64,000 nucleotides of DNA from Janthinobacterium lividum (lineage in GTDB: Bacteria; Pseudomonadota; Gammaproteobacteria; Burkholderiales; Burkholderiaceae_D): positions 4,774,001 through 4,838,000 of the forward strand of contig NZ_CP075583.1 in the NCBI RefSeq assembly GCF_023509035.1. Direction: 5' to 3'. The translations under genes were made by a program, and so were the position numbers. The notes under the pieces were generated by a model. That model made no database searches. It was not told the DNA's origin and saw only the letters and a list, made by a program, of their open reading frames with translations. Below are positions 8,833-17,060 of this stretch, one piece after another (position 1 is the stretch's first letter; each line of letters opens with the position of its first letter).

Positions 8833-9882
8833 TTAGCGGTATTGGCCGGCGTACTTTTCGACCTTGGAAATGTTTTCCTTGGTCACGAAACCGGGGCCGG
8901 AACTGATGTGGCGCGGGCCGTAGATGGGCGTCAGGCCGTATTCCGCCAGGCGCGCCTGGTATTTCGGATTGGCGATGAGGATTTCCTTGACCTTGGCCAG
9001 GTCAGTGATCTTTTGCTGTTTCATGATGGCCATCACGGCGACAGGAATGTAGCCTTGCAGGTAAGGCTGCTGGTCGATGGCGAACTGGATGCTGCCATCC
9101 TTGATGCCCTTGGCGATTTCTTCCGACAAGTCAAAGCTGGCGAAATACATCTTGCCTTTCAGGCCCAGCTTCTCGACGGCGCGCATGGCAGCCGGCGCCG
9201 AATCCGGTCCCAGCGCCAGCACGGCCTGGGTCTTCGGATTGCTGCGCAGATAGGCGCTGACCTTGCTCTCGATCACGCCAGGGTCGACGCCATTGGTGTC
9301 GAGCGTGGACGATTTGAAGTCGACGCCGAGCGCATCGGCAAAACCGCGACAGCGTTCGAACGAGGAGGCATTCATTGCATAGTGATTCACGCACACGAAC
9401 GATTTGATGCCCGCCTCCTTGGCACGCTTGCCGGCGCCCAGACCCGCGTCATACTCGGGCTGGCCCACGTGCATGATGGCTTTCAATTGTTCGCTCTGCG
9501 CCAGGGTGCCCGAATTGATGGTCACGAGCATGATTTTCTTGGCCACTACCGTGCCCAGCGGTTTTTGCAGCACGCTGAAGTCGGCGATATCGGCAATCAA
9601 ACCATCATAGTTGCGCGCGGCCGACTGCTCGATCAGGCGCGCCATGTCAGCCAGGTCGCCATTAGGCGGATTGCGGTAGTCGACGGTGACGTTGAAATCC
9701 TCGCCGGCTTGCTTGATGGCGTTCTTGATGGTGTTCCACCAGGAATCGGAGTCCGGCGCATGGCTGACCAGAACGAATTTCTCGCCGGCAGCATGGCTGG
9801 CGCCCGTGCTCAATCCCAGGCTCAGGCCCAGGCTGGCGATGGCCAGGCACTTCATCAAACCCTTGCTTTTATTGCTATGCAT
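8833..9882 (-). CDS. Periplasmic sugar-binding protein of the iol-linked ABC importer
   Basis: Captures the transported sugar in the periplasm. The product is 349 aa with a Sec signal peptide: basic start (MHSNKSKGLMK), hydrophobic core (CLAIASLGLSLGLS), and a probable cleavage after ASHA. The mature part is a two-lobe periplasmic-binding-protein type 1 fold (KFVLVSHAPDSDSWWNTIKNA, YDGLIADIADF, FAIDQQPYLQGYIPVAVM), the class serving ribose, xylose, fructose and inositol. AGGAGA precedes ATG 9882. It is the first gene of the inositol operon and diverges from iolR. Myo-inositol is the likely ligand because of the operon, but sequence alone does not exclude another polyol or sugar. Confidence 0.9.
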   Translation of the reverse strand: MHSNKSKGLMKCLAIASLGLSLGLSTGASHAAGEKFVLVSHAPDSDSWWNTIKNAIKQAGEDFNVTVDYRNPPNGDLADMARLIEQSAARNYDGLIADIADFSVLQKPLGTVVAKKIMLVTINSGTLAQSEQLKAIMHVGQPEYDAGLGAGKRAKEAGIKSFVCVNHYAMNASSFERCRGFADALGVDFKSSTLDTNGVDPGVIESKVSAYLRSNPKTQAVLALGPDSAPAAMRAVEKLGLKGKMYFASFDLSEEIAKGIKDGSIQFAIDQQPYLQGYIPVAVMAIMKQQKITDLAKVKEILIANPKYQARLAEYGLTPIYGPRHISSGPGFVTKENISKVEKYAGQYR

Positions 9883-10028
9883 GAATGTCTCCTAGACGGA
9901 TTAATTTTTATAGTTGCGAGCTTTTATGAAGGGTGTCACCGTCCTGGCCTTGCGGCACGCGAACCGATGCACTGCGCACAGCTTAGGCCACAAAAAGACA
10001 AATGCAATAAAATTTTCAAAATAAATTT

Positions 10029-10070
10029 AAATAGAAATTCGTTTCTATTTTCTGGATTCACTCCTATAAT
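10029..10070 (+). promoter_or_regulatory. Inverted-repeat operator (10029-10050) and probable iolR promoter -10
   Basis: A perfect inverted repeat has arms AAATAGAAA (10029-10037) and TTTCTATTT (10042-10050) around TTCG. Inside it is AGAA-N6-TTCT, close to the GGAA-N6-TTCC layout recalled for the RpiR-type IolR of Sinorhizobium. A consensus TATAAT lies at 10065-10070, 17 bp from the repeat's right half, so a bound repressor would cover the -35 region. The surrounding AT-rich divergent gap (9883-10129) probably also holds the iol operon promoter, which I could not place. Confidence 0.6.
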
Positions 10071-10129
10071 TCTCGCCAGAACCTGCCGCAGCAATGACGC
10101 GGCCCAGCAAGCACACAGAGGAAAAAACC

Positions 10130-10996
10130 ATGGCAGCCACCGCCCCCATCGAACAGCTGATGCAGCATATTGCCGCCGAGTACGACAATCTGTCGCGCCA
10201 GTTGAAAGTCATCGCGCAATACATTGAAAAGCACCGGGCCAGCCTGATGCTTGAGCGCATCAGCGACATCGCTGCCGCCTGCGACGTGCAGCCATCCGCC
10301 ATCGTGCGCTTCGCGCAGCGCTTCGGCTATACGGGCTTTTCCGAAATGCAGGATGTGTTCCGCCAGGCGTACACGGACCAGGCCGGCGCCACGCCCGACT
10401 ACCAGCAGCGCATCCGCAAGCTCATTTCCACGCGCGACGCCGCCCTCAGCGCAGGCGATCTGACGCGCGAATTTGTCGGCGCCAGCCGCGCCGGCCTCGA
10501 CGACCTGGCGGCCGGTCTCGACGACGCGCAGCTGGAAGCGGCCGTCAACCTGCTATTGAAAGCAGACAATATCTATGTGATCGGCGTGCGCCGGTCCTTT
10601 CCGATCGCCTCCTACATCGCCTACGCGCTGGAACACACGGACAAGCGCGTGCACCTGATTAGCGGACTGGGCGGCATGCACCGCGAGCAGATGCGCAGCG
10701 TGCGCGAACGCGATGTGGCGATCGCCATCAGTTTCTCGCCTTACGGCAAGGAAACCCAGCAGTGCATCAAGGCGGCGCAAGACAAGGGCGCCAAGGTTCT
10801 GGTGATTACCGACAGCAAGCTGGCGCCGCTCGCGCGGGCCGCCGACGCACTGCTCACCGTCACCGAGGGCAGCGCCTTCGCCTTCCGCTCGCTGACCAGC
10901 ACCATCTGCCTGTGCCAGGCGCTGTTCATCGCGCTGGCATACAAATTAGAGCTCGACATCGAAGAAATCCACACCCCAGGAGAACATGATGATTGA
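10130..10996 (+). CDS. iolR: RpiR-family regulator of the iol genes
   Basis: The 288-aa product has an N-terminal RpiR helix-turn-helix (about residues 1-78; LERISDIAAACDVQPSAIVRFAQRFGYTGFSEMQ) and a C-terminal SIS sugar-phosphate-binding domain (about 118-255; NIYVIGVRRSFPIASYIAYAL, VAIAISFSPYGKET, KVLVITDSKLAP). Such proteins usually repress catabolic genes until a pathway intermediate binds the SIS domain. ATG 10130 was chosen because AGAGGAAAA lies just upstream; the frame runs 12 codons further. It diverges from the iol operon across the inverted repeat at 10029-10050 and its 3' end overlaps iolG by 11 bp. The symbol rests on context and family. Confidence 0.87.
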   Translation: MAATAPIEQLMQHIAAEYDNLSRQLKVIAQYIEKHRASLMLERISDIAAACDVQPSAIVRFAQRFGYTGFSEMQDVFRQAYTDQAGATPDYQQRIRKLISTRDAALSAGDLTREFVGASRAGLDDLAAGLDDAQLEAAVNLLLKADNIYVIGVRRSFPIASYIAYALEHTDKRVHLISGLGGMHREQMRSVRERDVAIAISFSPYGKETQQCIKAAQDKGAKVLVITDSKLAPLARAADALLTVTEGSAFAFRSLTSTICLCQALFIALAYKLELDIEEIHTPGEHDD

Positions 10997-11975
10997 AGTA
11001 GCGTTGTTCGGCGCCGGACGCATCGGCAAAATCCACGCGGCCAACCTGGCTGCCCAACCCGGCGTGCAGTTCAAGTACGTCGTCGACGTCAACCAGGAAG
11101 CGGCCGCCGCGCTGGCCGGCCTGCATGGCGGCAGCAGCGCCTCCGTGGAAGCGGCGCTGGCCGACCCGGCCATCAAGGCCGTCGTCATCGCCTCCAGCAC
11201 GGACACGCACGCGGACCTGATCCTGCGCTCGGCCGCCGCCGGCAAGGCCATCTTTTGCGAAAAGCCCGTCGACCTGACCCTCGACCGGGCGCGCGCCTGC
11301 GCCGCCGCAGTCAAGGAAGCCAAGGTCCTGTGCATGCTGGGTTTCCAGCGCCGCTACGATCCCACTTTCAATGCCGTCAAGACACGCATCGAGGCGGGCG
11401 AGATCGGCACGCCGGAATTGCTCGTGGTCACCAGCCGTGACCCGGGCCCGCCACCGGTCAGCTACATCAAGGTGTCGGGCGGCATCTTCAAGGATATGCT
11501 GATCCACGATTTCGACATCTTCCGCTGGATACTCGATGATGAAGCCGTCAGCGTGCACGCCACGGGCAGCTGCCTCGTCGACCCGGCCATCGGCGAGGCG
11601 GGCGATCTGGACACGGCCGTCGTCACCATCCGCACGGCGAAGGGACGCTTGTGCCAGATCAATGCCTCGCGCCGCGCCGCCTACGGCTACGACCAGCGCT
11701 TCGAAGTGCTGGGCAGCGCCGGCATGCTGCAGGCGGGCAACCACAAGCCGACGGAAGTGACGGCCTATGGTGCTGTGAACGTCAGCGTGGACAAGCCGGA
11801 AGATTTTTTCCTGGAACGTTATCGCGTCGCCTACGCGCAGGAAATGGCGCACTTCTTTGACGCCCTCACCCATGGCACGCCGCTGCGCACCACCGTCCAC
11901 GATGGCTTGAAGGCACTGGAACTGGCCGAAGCGGCCACCTTGTCATGGCGCGAACAACGCGTGGTCACTTTATAA
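10986..11975 (+). CDS. iolG: Inositol 2-dehydrogenase
   Basis: Oxidises myo-inositol to scyllo-inosose with NAD+, the entry step of the pathway. The 329-aa Gfo/Idh/MocA product shows an N-terminal Rossmann fold (VALFGAGRIGKIHAANLA), the conserved EKPVDL at the cofactor/substrate interface, and the catalytic DMLIHDFDIFRW segment, whose Asp and His match the catalytic pair known in Bacillus IolG. The first ATG is preceded by CCAGGAGAAC, a good ribosome site within the end of iolR. The overlap suggests coupled translation of regulator and enzyme. Confidence 0.92.
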   Translation: MMIEVALFGAGRIGKIHAANLAAQPGVQFKYVVDVNQEAAAALAGLHGGSSASVEAALADPAIKAVVIASSTDTHADLILRSAAAGKAIFCEKPVDLTLDRARACAAAVKEAKVLCMLGFQRRYDPTFNAVKTRIEAGEIGTPELLVVTSRDPGPPPVSYIKVSGGIFKDMLIHDFDIFRWILDDEAVSVHATGSCLVDPAIGEAGDLDTAVVTIRTAKGRLCQINASRRAAYGYDQRFEVLGSAGMLQAGNHKPTEVTAYGAVNVSVDKPEDFFLERYRVAYAQEMAHFFDALTHGTPLRTTVHDGLKALELAEAATLSWREQRVVTL

Positions 11976-12003
11976 ACCAATAATAAAAACACCTGGAGAC
12001 ACC

Positions 12004-13026
12004 ATGTCATCCCCAACATTAAAAGTCGGCATCGTCGGCCTGGGCCGGCTGGGCCAGCGCCATGCCATCAACCTGGCGCAGCGCGTGCCGAACGCCGAAG
12101 TCGTGGCCGCCTGCAGCCCCGTGCCAGCCGAACTTGACTGGGCTGCCAGCCAGCTGGGCATCACCACCGGCTATGCCGACTACGATGCCCTGCTGGCCCA
12201 TCCGGGCCTGGACGCCGTCTTCCTCGTCACGCCCACCTCGCTGCATGCGGACCAGATCATCGCCGCCCTGCGCGCCGGCAAGCACGTGTTTTGCGAAAAA
12301 CCGCTGTCGCTGGACCTGGCCGATTGCCTGAAGGTGGAAGCGGAAGCGGCGCGCCACCCGCAGCTGACCATCATGATCGGCTTCGTGCGGCGTTTCGATG
12401 CCAGCTACCATGACGCGCAGCAAAAGATCGCCCAAGGTTTCATCGGCAAACCGTATCTGGTGCGTTCGCAAACCTGCGATCAGAACGACCCCAGCGGCGC
12501 CTTCATGCGCTTCGCCCCCACCAGCGGCGGCATCTTCCTCGATTGCAGCGTGCACGATATCGACCTGGCGCGCTGGCTGCTGGGCAACCCCGTGCCCAAA
12601 CGCGTGTATGCGACCGGCACCAATGCCATCCACACGGGCTTGCAGGCGTTTGGCGACGTCGACAACGGCCTGGCCACGGTCGAGTTTGCCGATGGCAGCA
12701 TGGCCAGCTTCATGGCGTCGCGCACCATGGCGCATGGCCATGAAACCCTGACGGAAGTGTTCGGCACGGGCGGCCGCCTGGCCGTGGGCAGCAATCCGCG
12801 CCTGAACAGGGTGGAAATTTCGGATGCGCACGGCGTGCGCAATGAATGCACGCCGGACTTCTACGCTCGCTTCGCCGACGCCTTTCTGATCGAAGCGCAG
12901 GAGTTCACGGACGCGGCACTGGGCCGGCGCACCTTGTCATTGACCTTGCACGACGCGACGGAAGCGACGCGCATCGGCCTGGCCATGACGCAAGCGATGC
13001 GCGAGGCGCGGCCCGTGGAATTCTAG
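12004..13026 (+). CDS. Second Gfo/Idh/MocA dehydrogenase, probably inositol-related
   Basis: A 340-aa NAD(P)-dependent oxidoreductase paralogous to IolG. It has a Rossmann motif (VGIVGLGRLGQRHAINLA), EKPLSLDL, and the catalytic-region motif GGIFLDCSVHDIDLARWLLG with Asp and His in the expected places. CCTGGAGACACC precedes the ATG. It follows iolG by 28 bp on the same strand, so it likely acts on a related substrate such as scyllo-inositol or D-chiro-inositol, feeding isomers into the same pathway. The exact substrate cannot be read from the sequence. Confidence 0.85.
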   Translation: MSSPTLKVGIVGLGRLGQRHAINLAQRVPNAEVVAACSPVPAELDWAASQLGITTGYADYDALLAHPGLDAVFLVTPTSLHADQIIAALRAGKHVFCEKPLSLDLADCLKVEAEAARHPQLTIMIGFVRRFDASYHDAQQKIAQGFIGKPYLVRSQTCDQNDPSGAFMRFAPTSGGIFLDCSVHDIDLARWLLGNPVPKRVYATGTNAIHTGLQAFGDVDNGLATVEFADGSMASFMASRTMAHGHETLTEVFGTGGRLAVGSNPRLNRVEISDAHGVRNECTPDFYARFADAFLIEAQEFTDAALGRRTLSLTLHDATEATRIGLAMTQAMREARPVEF

Positions 13027-13041
13027 GCGTTTGCAAACAGC

Positions 13042-13404
13042 TCAGGCAGCCGGCGCAGGAAACGGCTGCCTGGGTTCCACGGCCAGCCGCAAGCCCATGG
13101 CATCGAGGATGGCCGTCAAGGTGCTCAAGGAAGGATTGCCATCGGGCGACAAGGTGCGGTACAGCTGGGTGGGTTTGAGCTTGGCCGCCTGCGCCACGGC
13201 AGGCACGCCGCCAAAGGCGCGCGTCAGCTGGCGCAGCACGCTCAAGAGTTCTCCATGGTCGCCATCGACGAGGATATTGTTGATCAATTCAAGAGCGAAA
13301 GCGGGATCGTCGCGGTACAGTTCGGCCATCGCCTCGTCATGCGAGCGGTCTCTTGCTGGTTTTTGCATGCCCTCTTTCATGTCCTCTTTCATGTCCTCTT
13401 TCAT
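13042..13404 (-). CDS. Antitoxin-like HTH protein (HI1420/HigA-type), no toxin partner seen
   Basis: The product is about 120 aa and matches the putative addiction-module antidote family: AFGGVPAVAQAAKLKPTQLYRTLSPDGNPSLSTLTAILDAMGLRLAVEP is an HTH with the typical LYRTLSPDGNP turn. No RelE/ParE-like toxin gene is adjacent on either strand, unlike normal toxin-antitoxin pairs, so it may be an orphan or a plain regulator. ATG 13404 is chosen because AAGGAGAGAGGCT stands before it. Three more in-frame ATGs follow at 12-base spacing, each with its own AAAGAGG, so the exact N-terminus is open. The gene converges on the second dehydrogenase gene. Confidence 0.7.
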   Translation of the reverse strand: MKEDMKEDMKEGMQKPARDRSHDEAMAELYRDDPAFALELINNILVDGDHGELLSVLRQLTRAFGGVPAVAQAAKLKPTQLYRTLSPDGNPSLSTLTAILDAMGLRLAVEPRQPFPAPAA

Positions 13405-13406
13405 AG
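13368..13406 (-). repeat. 12-bp tandem repeat carrying ribosome site plus ATG
   Basis: Three near-identical 12-base units (read on the minus strand as AAAGAGGACATG) give in-frame ATGs at 13404, 13392, 13380 and 13368. Each repeated unit supplies a purine-rich ribosome site 4-5 bases before the next ATG and encodes MKED or MKEG. Copy-number change would add or remove four residues without shifting frame. Confidence 0.85.
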
Positions 13407-13595
13407 CCTCTCTCCTTCCAATCGCCATCTTGCTACCAAACCCGCACGCGCAAGCCGTGAAAGCCGGATTCACTGAGCTACATCAAGATGCATTTTTTCA
13501 AATTATTATAGGAAAATGATGTCGCCCATCCACGCCTCACTTCGGGCTCAATGCGCTATACAATAAGCGCCTGTCCAAGCTAAAACCAGGCCGCC

Positions 13596-14813
13596 ATGAC
13601 GAATAACGACAGCAACTCCCCTTCCCTCGCCGGCGTGGCCGAACGCTACGTCAAGCTGGTCCTGGCCATGGGCCAGCACGATGCCTCGTATGTCGACGCG
13701 TATTACGGCCCGCCCGCATGGCAGCAAGAAGCACTGGAACAACAACAGGGTTTGAGCGACATCAAGGATGGCGCAAACGAGGCGCTGGCCCTGCTGGCCG
13801 ACGCCGCCTGCCTGCGCGCCCTGAACCTGCGCAAGCAGCTGCAAGCCGTACTGGCCAGGGTCGACATGCTGCAGGGATCACGCCTGGACTTTGATACGGA
13901 AAGCGCGCGCCTGTACGATGCCGTTTCGCCCCACCACAGCCGCGCATACTATGAAGAACTGGTGGCGCAAATCGACGCCCTGCTGCCGGGCGGGGGCACG
14001 GTGAGCGACAGGGTCAACGCCTTGCGCGCGCAACTCGTCATTCCCGCCGACAAGCTGCGCGCCGTCATGGATGCGGCCATCCGCGCGGGCCGCGAACGCA
14101 CCTTGCAGTACATCGCCCTGCCCGAAGGCGAAGATTTTGTCCTGGAATTCGTCACCGACAAGCCATGGAGCGGCTACAACTGGTACAAGGGCGACTACCA
14201 GAGCGTGATCCAGATCAATACGGACTTGCCCGTGTATATAGACCGCGCCGTCGACCTCGGCTGCCATGAAGCCTATCCGGGCCACCACGTGTACAACGTG
14301 CTGCTCGAGCGCGACCTGGTGCGCGGCAAGGGCTGGATGGAATACTGCGTATATCCGCTGTACTCGCCGCAATCGCTGATCGCCGAAGGCACGGCCAATT
14401 ACGGCATCGAACTGAGTTTCACGGATGAAGAACGGCTGGCTTTCGAACAGCAGGTGCTCTACCCGCTGGCCGGCCTGAACCCTGCGCTGGCGCCCCGCTA
14501 TGCGCAACTCAACGCGCTGCTGGCCAAACTCGCCTATGCCGACAACGACATTGCGCGCCAGTATCTCGAAGGCGGCCTGAGCCGCGAAGAAGCGCTGGAA
14601 TGGCTGGTCAACGTGCGCCTGTACCCGGCCGAAAAATCCGCGCAGCGCCTGCAGTTCTACGATGCCATGGGCGCCTATGTCATCAACTACAACCTGGGCC
14701 AGGACATGGCGAAAGCCTATGTCGAACGCCAGGGCAGCACGCGCGCCGCACACTGGGCCGCCTTCCGCGACCTGATGTCCTCGCCGCGCGTGCCCAGCGC
14801 GCTGCTGGCATGA
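13596..14813 (+). CDS. DUF885-type zinc metallohydrolase
   Basis: A 405-aa protein with the motif HEAYPGHHVYN in the second half, the HExxPGHH signature of the DUF885 family, whose two His and a downstream Glu (probably in LIAEGTANYGIEL) are expected to bind zinc. Members are predicted metallopeptidases or amidases; no substrate is assigned. No signal peptide is seen, although many relatives have one, and 405 aa is shorter than the ~550-600 aa of many family members, mainly at the N-terminus. CCAGG lies just before the ATG. It is followed 25 bp later by an exported ParB-like gene, probably in one transcript. The family call is good; the activity is inferred. Confidence 0.8.
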   Translation: MTNNDSNSPSLAGVAERYVKLVLAMGQHDASYVDAYYGPPAWQQEALEQQQGLSDIKDGANEALALLADAACLRALNLRKQLQAVLARVDMLQGSRLDFDTESARLYDAVSPHHSRAYYEELVAQIDALLPGGGTVSDRVNALRAQLVIPADKLRAVMDAAIRAGRERTLQYIALPEGEDFVLEFVTDKPWSGYNWYKGDYQSVIQINTDLPVYIDRAVDLGCHEAYPGHHVYNVLLERDLVRGKGWMEYCVYPLYSPQSLIAEGTANYGIELSFTDEERLAFEQQVLYPLAGLNPALAPRYAQLNALLAKLAYADNDIARQYLEGGLSREEALEWLVNVRLYPAEKSAQRLQFYDAMGAYVINYNLGQDMAKAYVERQGSTRAAHWAAFRDLMSSPRVPSALLA

Positions 14814-14838
14814 GGCGTCAGCGATAAAGGAGAGACAC

Positions 14839-15873
14839 ATGCCCCGCTACACCAAGCACACTGCCAGCGCCCTGCTGCTGGTCCTGTCCTTCAGCCATGC
14901 GGTATGGGCCAAAGATACCGCCGTCACAACGGCACCGGCGCTCAGCGCGCGCCAGCAGGCGCTGATGGCGACAGTCGTCGGCAGTGCCGCCCATCCGCGC
15001 ATCCTGCAGGTGCGCCTCGATGAACTGCATCCGACCCAGCCGGCCATCGGCTATGACCAGGTGTACTACAAGCTGGGACGCTATGCGGCCGAAGAAAAGC
15101 ACCTCGCCGACATCGCCAAGCCCAAGAAATTCGCCGACCTGTGCGAGGCCAATGGCCAGGGCGACGTCTTGCCCGGCACGGCCAATGTGGCCGGCGCCAC
15201 CCTGGCCGCGCCACCGGCCAGCTACCGCTGCAAGGCGGCCGTGGGCAGCCGTCCGGACGACATGAAAAGCGTCGTCATCGGCCCGCGCGGCACCGTGTAC
15301 CTGACCGATGGCCACCATACGTTTTCCACCTTTTGGGATGCCGATGGCGGGCGCAATCATCAATTGAAGGTCTGGGTCAAGGTCAGCGACAATTTCAGCG
15401 CGCTGGGCGAAGCGGCGTTCTGGACGCGCATGCGCGAGGAAAACAAGGTGTGGCTGAAAAATGGCCGGAACCAGGCCATCACGCCGCAGCAACTACCGTC
15501 CGCCATCGGTCTGAAATCGCTGGGTGACGACCCGTACCGCTCGCTCGTCTACTTTACGCGCGAGATCGGCTACGAGCCGCCCGACCAGGCCACGGAATTC
15601 CTTGAATTCTACTGGGCCGACTGGCTGCGCCAGCAGGCCGGCATCGACCTGGCAAAGACTGACACGCGCGATGCCGGCAGCTACATGGCCACCATCGGGA
15701 GCGCATCGATGGCGATGGCGGGCCTGAAGGCGAACGATATCGTCAGCGGCGGCATGACGGCGCAATCCTTGGGCTGGACGGGCGTCTTCAGCCAGGGGGC
15801 ACTGGACGACCTGGTCACGCCGACAGGCAAGCTCAGTTACGCCATCGCGTACAAGAAAGCGCTGGCAAAATAA
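14839..15873 (+). CDS. Exported ParB-like nuclease-family protein (ParBc_2 type)
   Basis: A 344-aa protein with a signal peptide (SALLLVLSFSHAVWA, cleavage probably before KDT), so it acts outside the cytoplasm. The core resembles the ParB-like nuclease subfamily: VRLDELHPTQPAIGYDQVYYKLGRY and later TVYLTDGHHTFSTFWDA, with the D-G-H-H motif. Despite the name it is unlikely to partition chromosomes, given its export and isolation from parA. AAGGAGAGACAC precedes ATG 14839. It lies in tandem with the DUF885 hydrolase and ends at a clear terminator. True biochemical function is unknown. Confidence 0.75.
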   Translation: MPRYTKHTASALLLVLSFSHAVWAKDTAVTTAPALSARQQALMATVVGSAAHPRILQVRLDELHPTQPAIGYDQVYYKLGRYAAEEKHLADIAKPKKFADLCEANGQGDVLPGTANVAGATLAAPPASYRCKAAVGSRPDDMKSVVIGPRGTVYLTDGHHTFSTFWDADGGRNHQLKVWVKVSDNFSALGEAAFWTRMREENKVWLKNGRNQAITPQQLPSAIGLKSLGDDPYRSLVYFTREIGYEPPDQATEFLEFYWADWLRQQAGIDLAKTDTRDAGSYMATIGSASMAMAGLKANDIVSGGMTAQSLGWTGVFSQGALDDLVTPTGKLSYAIAYKKALAK

Positions 15874-15889
15874 TCACGGCGTAAACAAC

Positions 15890-15926
15890 AACGGCCCGCC
15901 TGTCATTCGACAAGCGGGCCGTTTTC
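15890..15926. terminator. Bidirectional rho-independent terminator
   Basis: A hairpin with arms ACGGCCCGCCTGTC and GACAAGCGGGCCGT (one mismatch, loop ATTC) is followed by TTTTCT on the plus strand. It separates the ParB-like gene from the convergent ABC operon, so it may serve both. Confidence 0.85.
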
Positions 15927-15941
15927 TATGGCAAGTGCCGC

Positions 15942-17051
15942 TTACGCGATGCGTTCGCCATTCTGCGGATCAAACATGGCCGCTTTCGACAGGTTGAACG
16001 ACAGTTGCATGGTCTGCCCCGGCAGCACGGCTTCGCGCGGATGCGTGCGGCAGGTGACGGCGGCGCCGTTCAGGCGCGTCGTCAGCAGGGTGTCCGGGCC
16101 GGTCGGTTCGACCAGGTCGATCAGACAGCCCAGTTCCTGGCCCACGTCGCCGTGCGCGCTGCTCATGTCCGTGATCTGCTCTGGGCGCACGCCCAGGACC
16201 ACGTCACGGCCCGCATAGCTGCGCAGCTTGTCGGCGGCGAATGGCAAGGCCAAACGCAAGCTCTTGCCCGCGTTTTCTATGGCGACAAACACCTCGTTGC
16301 CTTCGATGACAGGCTTGACGGTGATGAAGTTCATCGATGGCGAGCCGATGAAGCCGGCCACGAACAGGTTGGCCGGGTTGTCGTAGATTTCCTGCGGCGT
16401 GCCCAGTTGCTGCACCACCCCATCCTTCATGACGGCGATCAAGTCGCCCATGGTCATCGCCTCGATCTGGTCATGCGTGACGTAGACGATGGTGGCTTTC
16501 AGGCGCTGGTGCAGCAGCTTGATCTCGGCGCGCATTTCCACGCGCAGCTTGGCGTCAAGGTTCGACAGCGGTTCGTCGAACAGGAACAGCGACGGCTTGC
16601 GCGAGATGGCGCGGCCCATGGCGACCCTCTGGCGCTGGCCACCCGACAACTGCGCCGGACGGCGGTCCAGCAAATGCGTGATCTGCAGGGTTTCTGCCAC
16701 GCGGGCAACGATTTCTTCCTGCTCCGCCTTCGGTACCTTTTTCACGTTCAGGCCGAACGCGATATTCTCGCGCACCGTCATCGACGGGTACAGCGCGTAG
16801 GACTGGAACACCATGGCGATGTCGCGGTCCTTCGGCGGCAGGTCGTTGACCACCTTGCCGTCGATGAGGATTTCGCCCGAGGTGACGCTTTCCAGGCCGG
16901 CCACCATGTTGAGCAAGGTCGATTTGCCGGAGCCGGAGCCGCCGACGAGGATCAGGAACTGGCCATCCTTGATCTCGATGTCGATGCCCTTGAGGACTTC
17001 GACGCCATTCGTGTATACCTTGCGGATGCTGCGTATCGATAAACTGGACAT
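15942..17051 (-). CDS. Glucose/mannose-type ABC importer ATPase (MalK/UgpC family)
   Basis: A 369-aa ATPase. The N-terminal ABC domain (1-235) has Walker [10 protein letters not shown], signature LSGGQRQR, Walker [14 protein letters not shown] and switch VTHDQIEA. The C-terminal MalK-type regulatory (TOBE) region has [13 protein letters not shown] and [12 protein letters not shown]. It should power the two permeases encoded just upstream. AAGGAAAGAAT precedes ATG 17051. It is the last gene of the operon, 9 bp after the permease gene. MalK-family ATPases can serve several importers, so sugar specificity rests with the binding protein. Confidence 0.92.
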   Translation of the reverse strand: MSSLSIRSIRKVYTNGVEVLKGIDIEIKDGQFLILVGGSGSGKSTLLNMVAGLESVTSGEILIDGKVVNDLPPKDRDIAMVFQSYALYPSMTVRENIAFGLNVKKVPKAEQEEIVARVAETLQITHLLDRRPAQLSGGQRQRVAMGRAISRKPSLFLFDEPLSNLDAKLRVEMRAEIKLLHQRLKATIVYVTHDQIEAMTMGDLIAVMKDGVVQQLGTPQEIYDNPANLFVAGFIGSPSMNFITVKPVIEGNEVFVAIENAGKSLRLALPFAADKLRSYAGRDVVLGVRPEQITDMSSAHGDVGQELGCLIDLVEPTGPDTLLTTRLNGAAVTCRTHPREAVLPGQTMQLSFNLSKAAMFDPQNGERIA

Positions 17052-17060
17052 ATTCTTTCC

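Noticed and set aside
13043..13072. Ten-base perfect stem as a terminator between the second dehydrogenase gene and the antitoxin gene
   Set aside because: No T-run on either strand, and the stem lies inside the coding end of the antitoxin gene.
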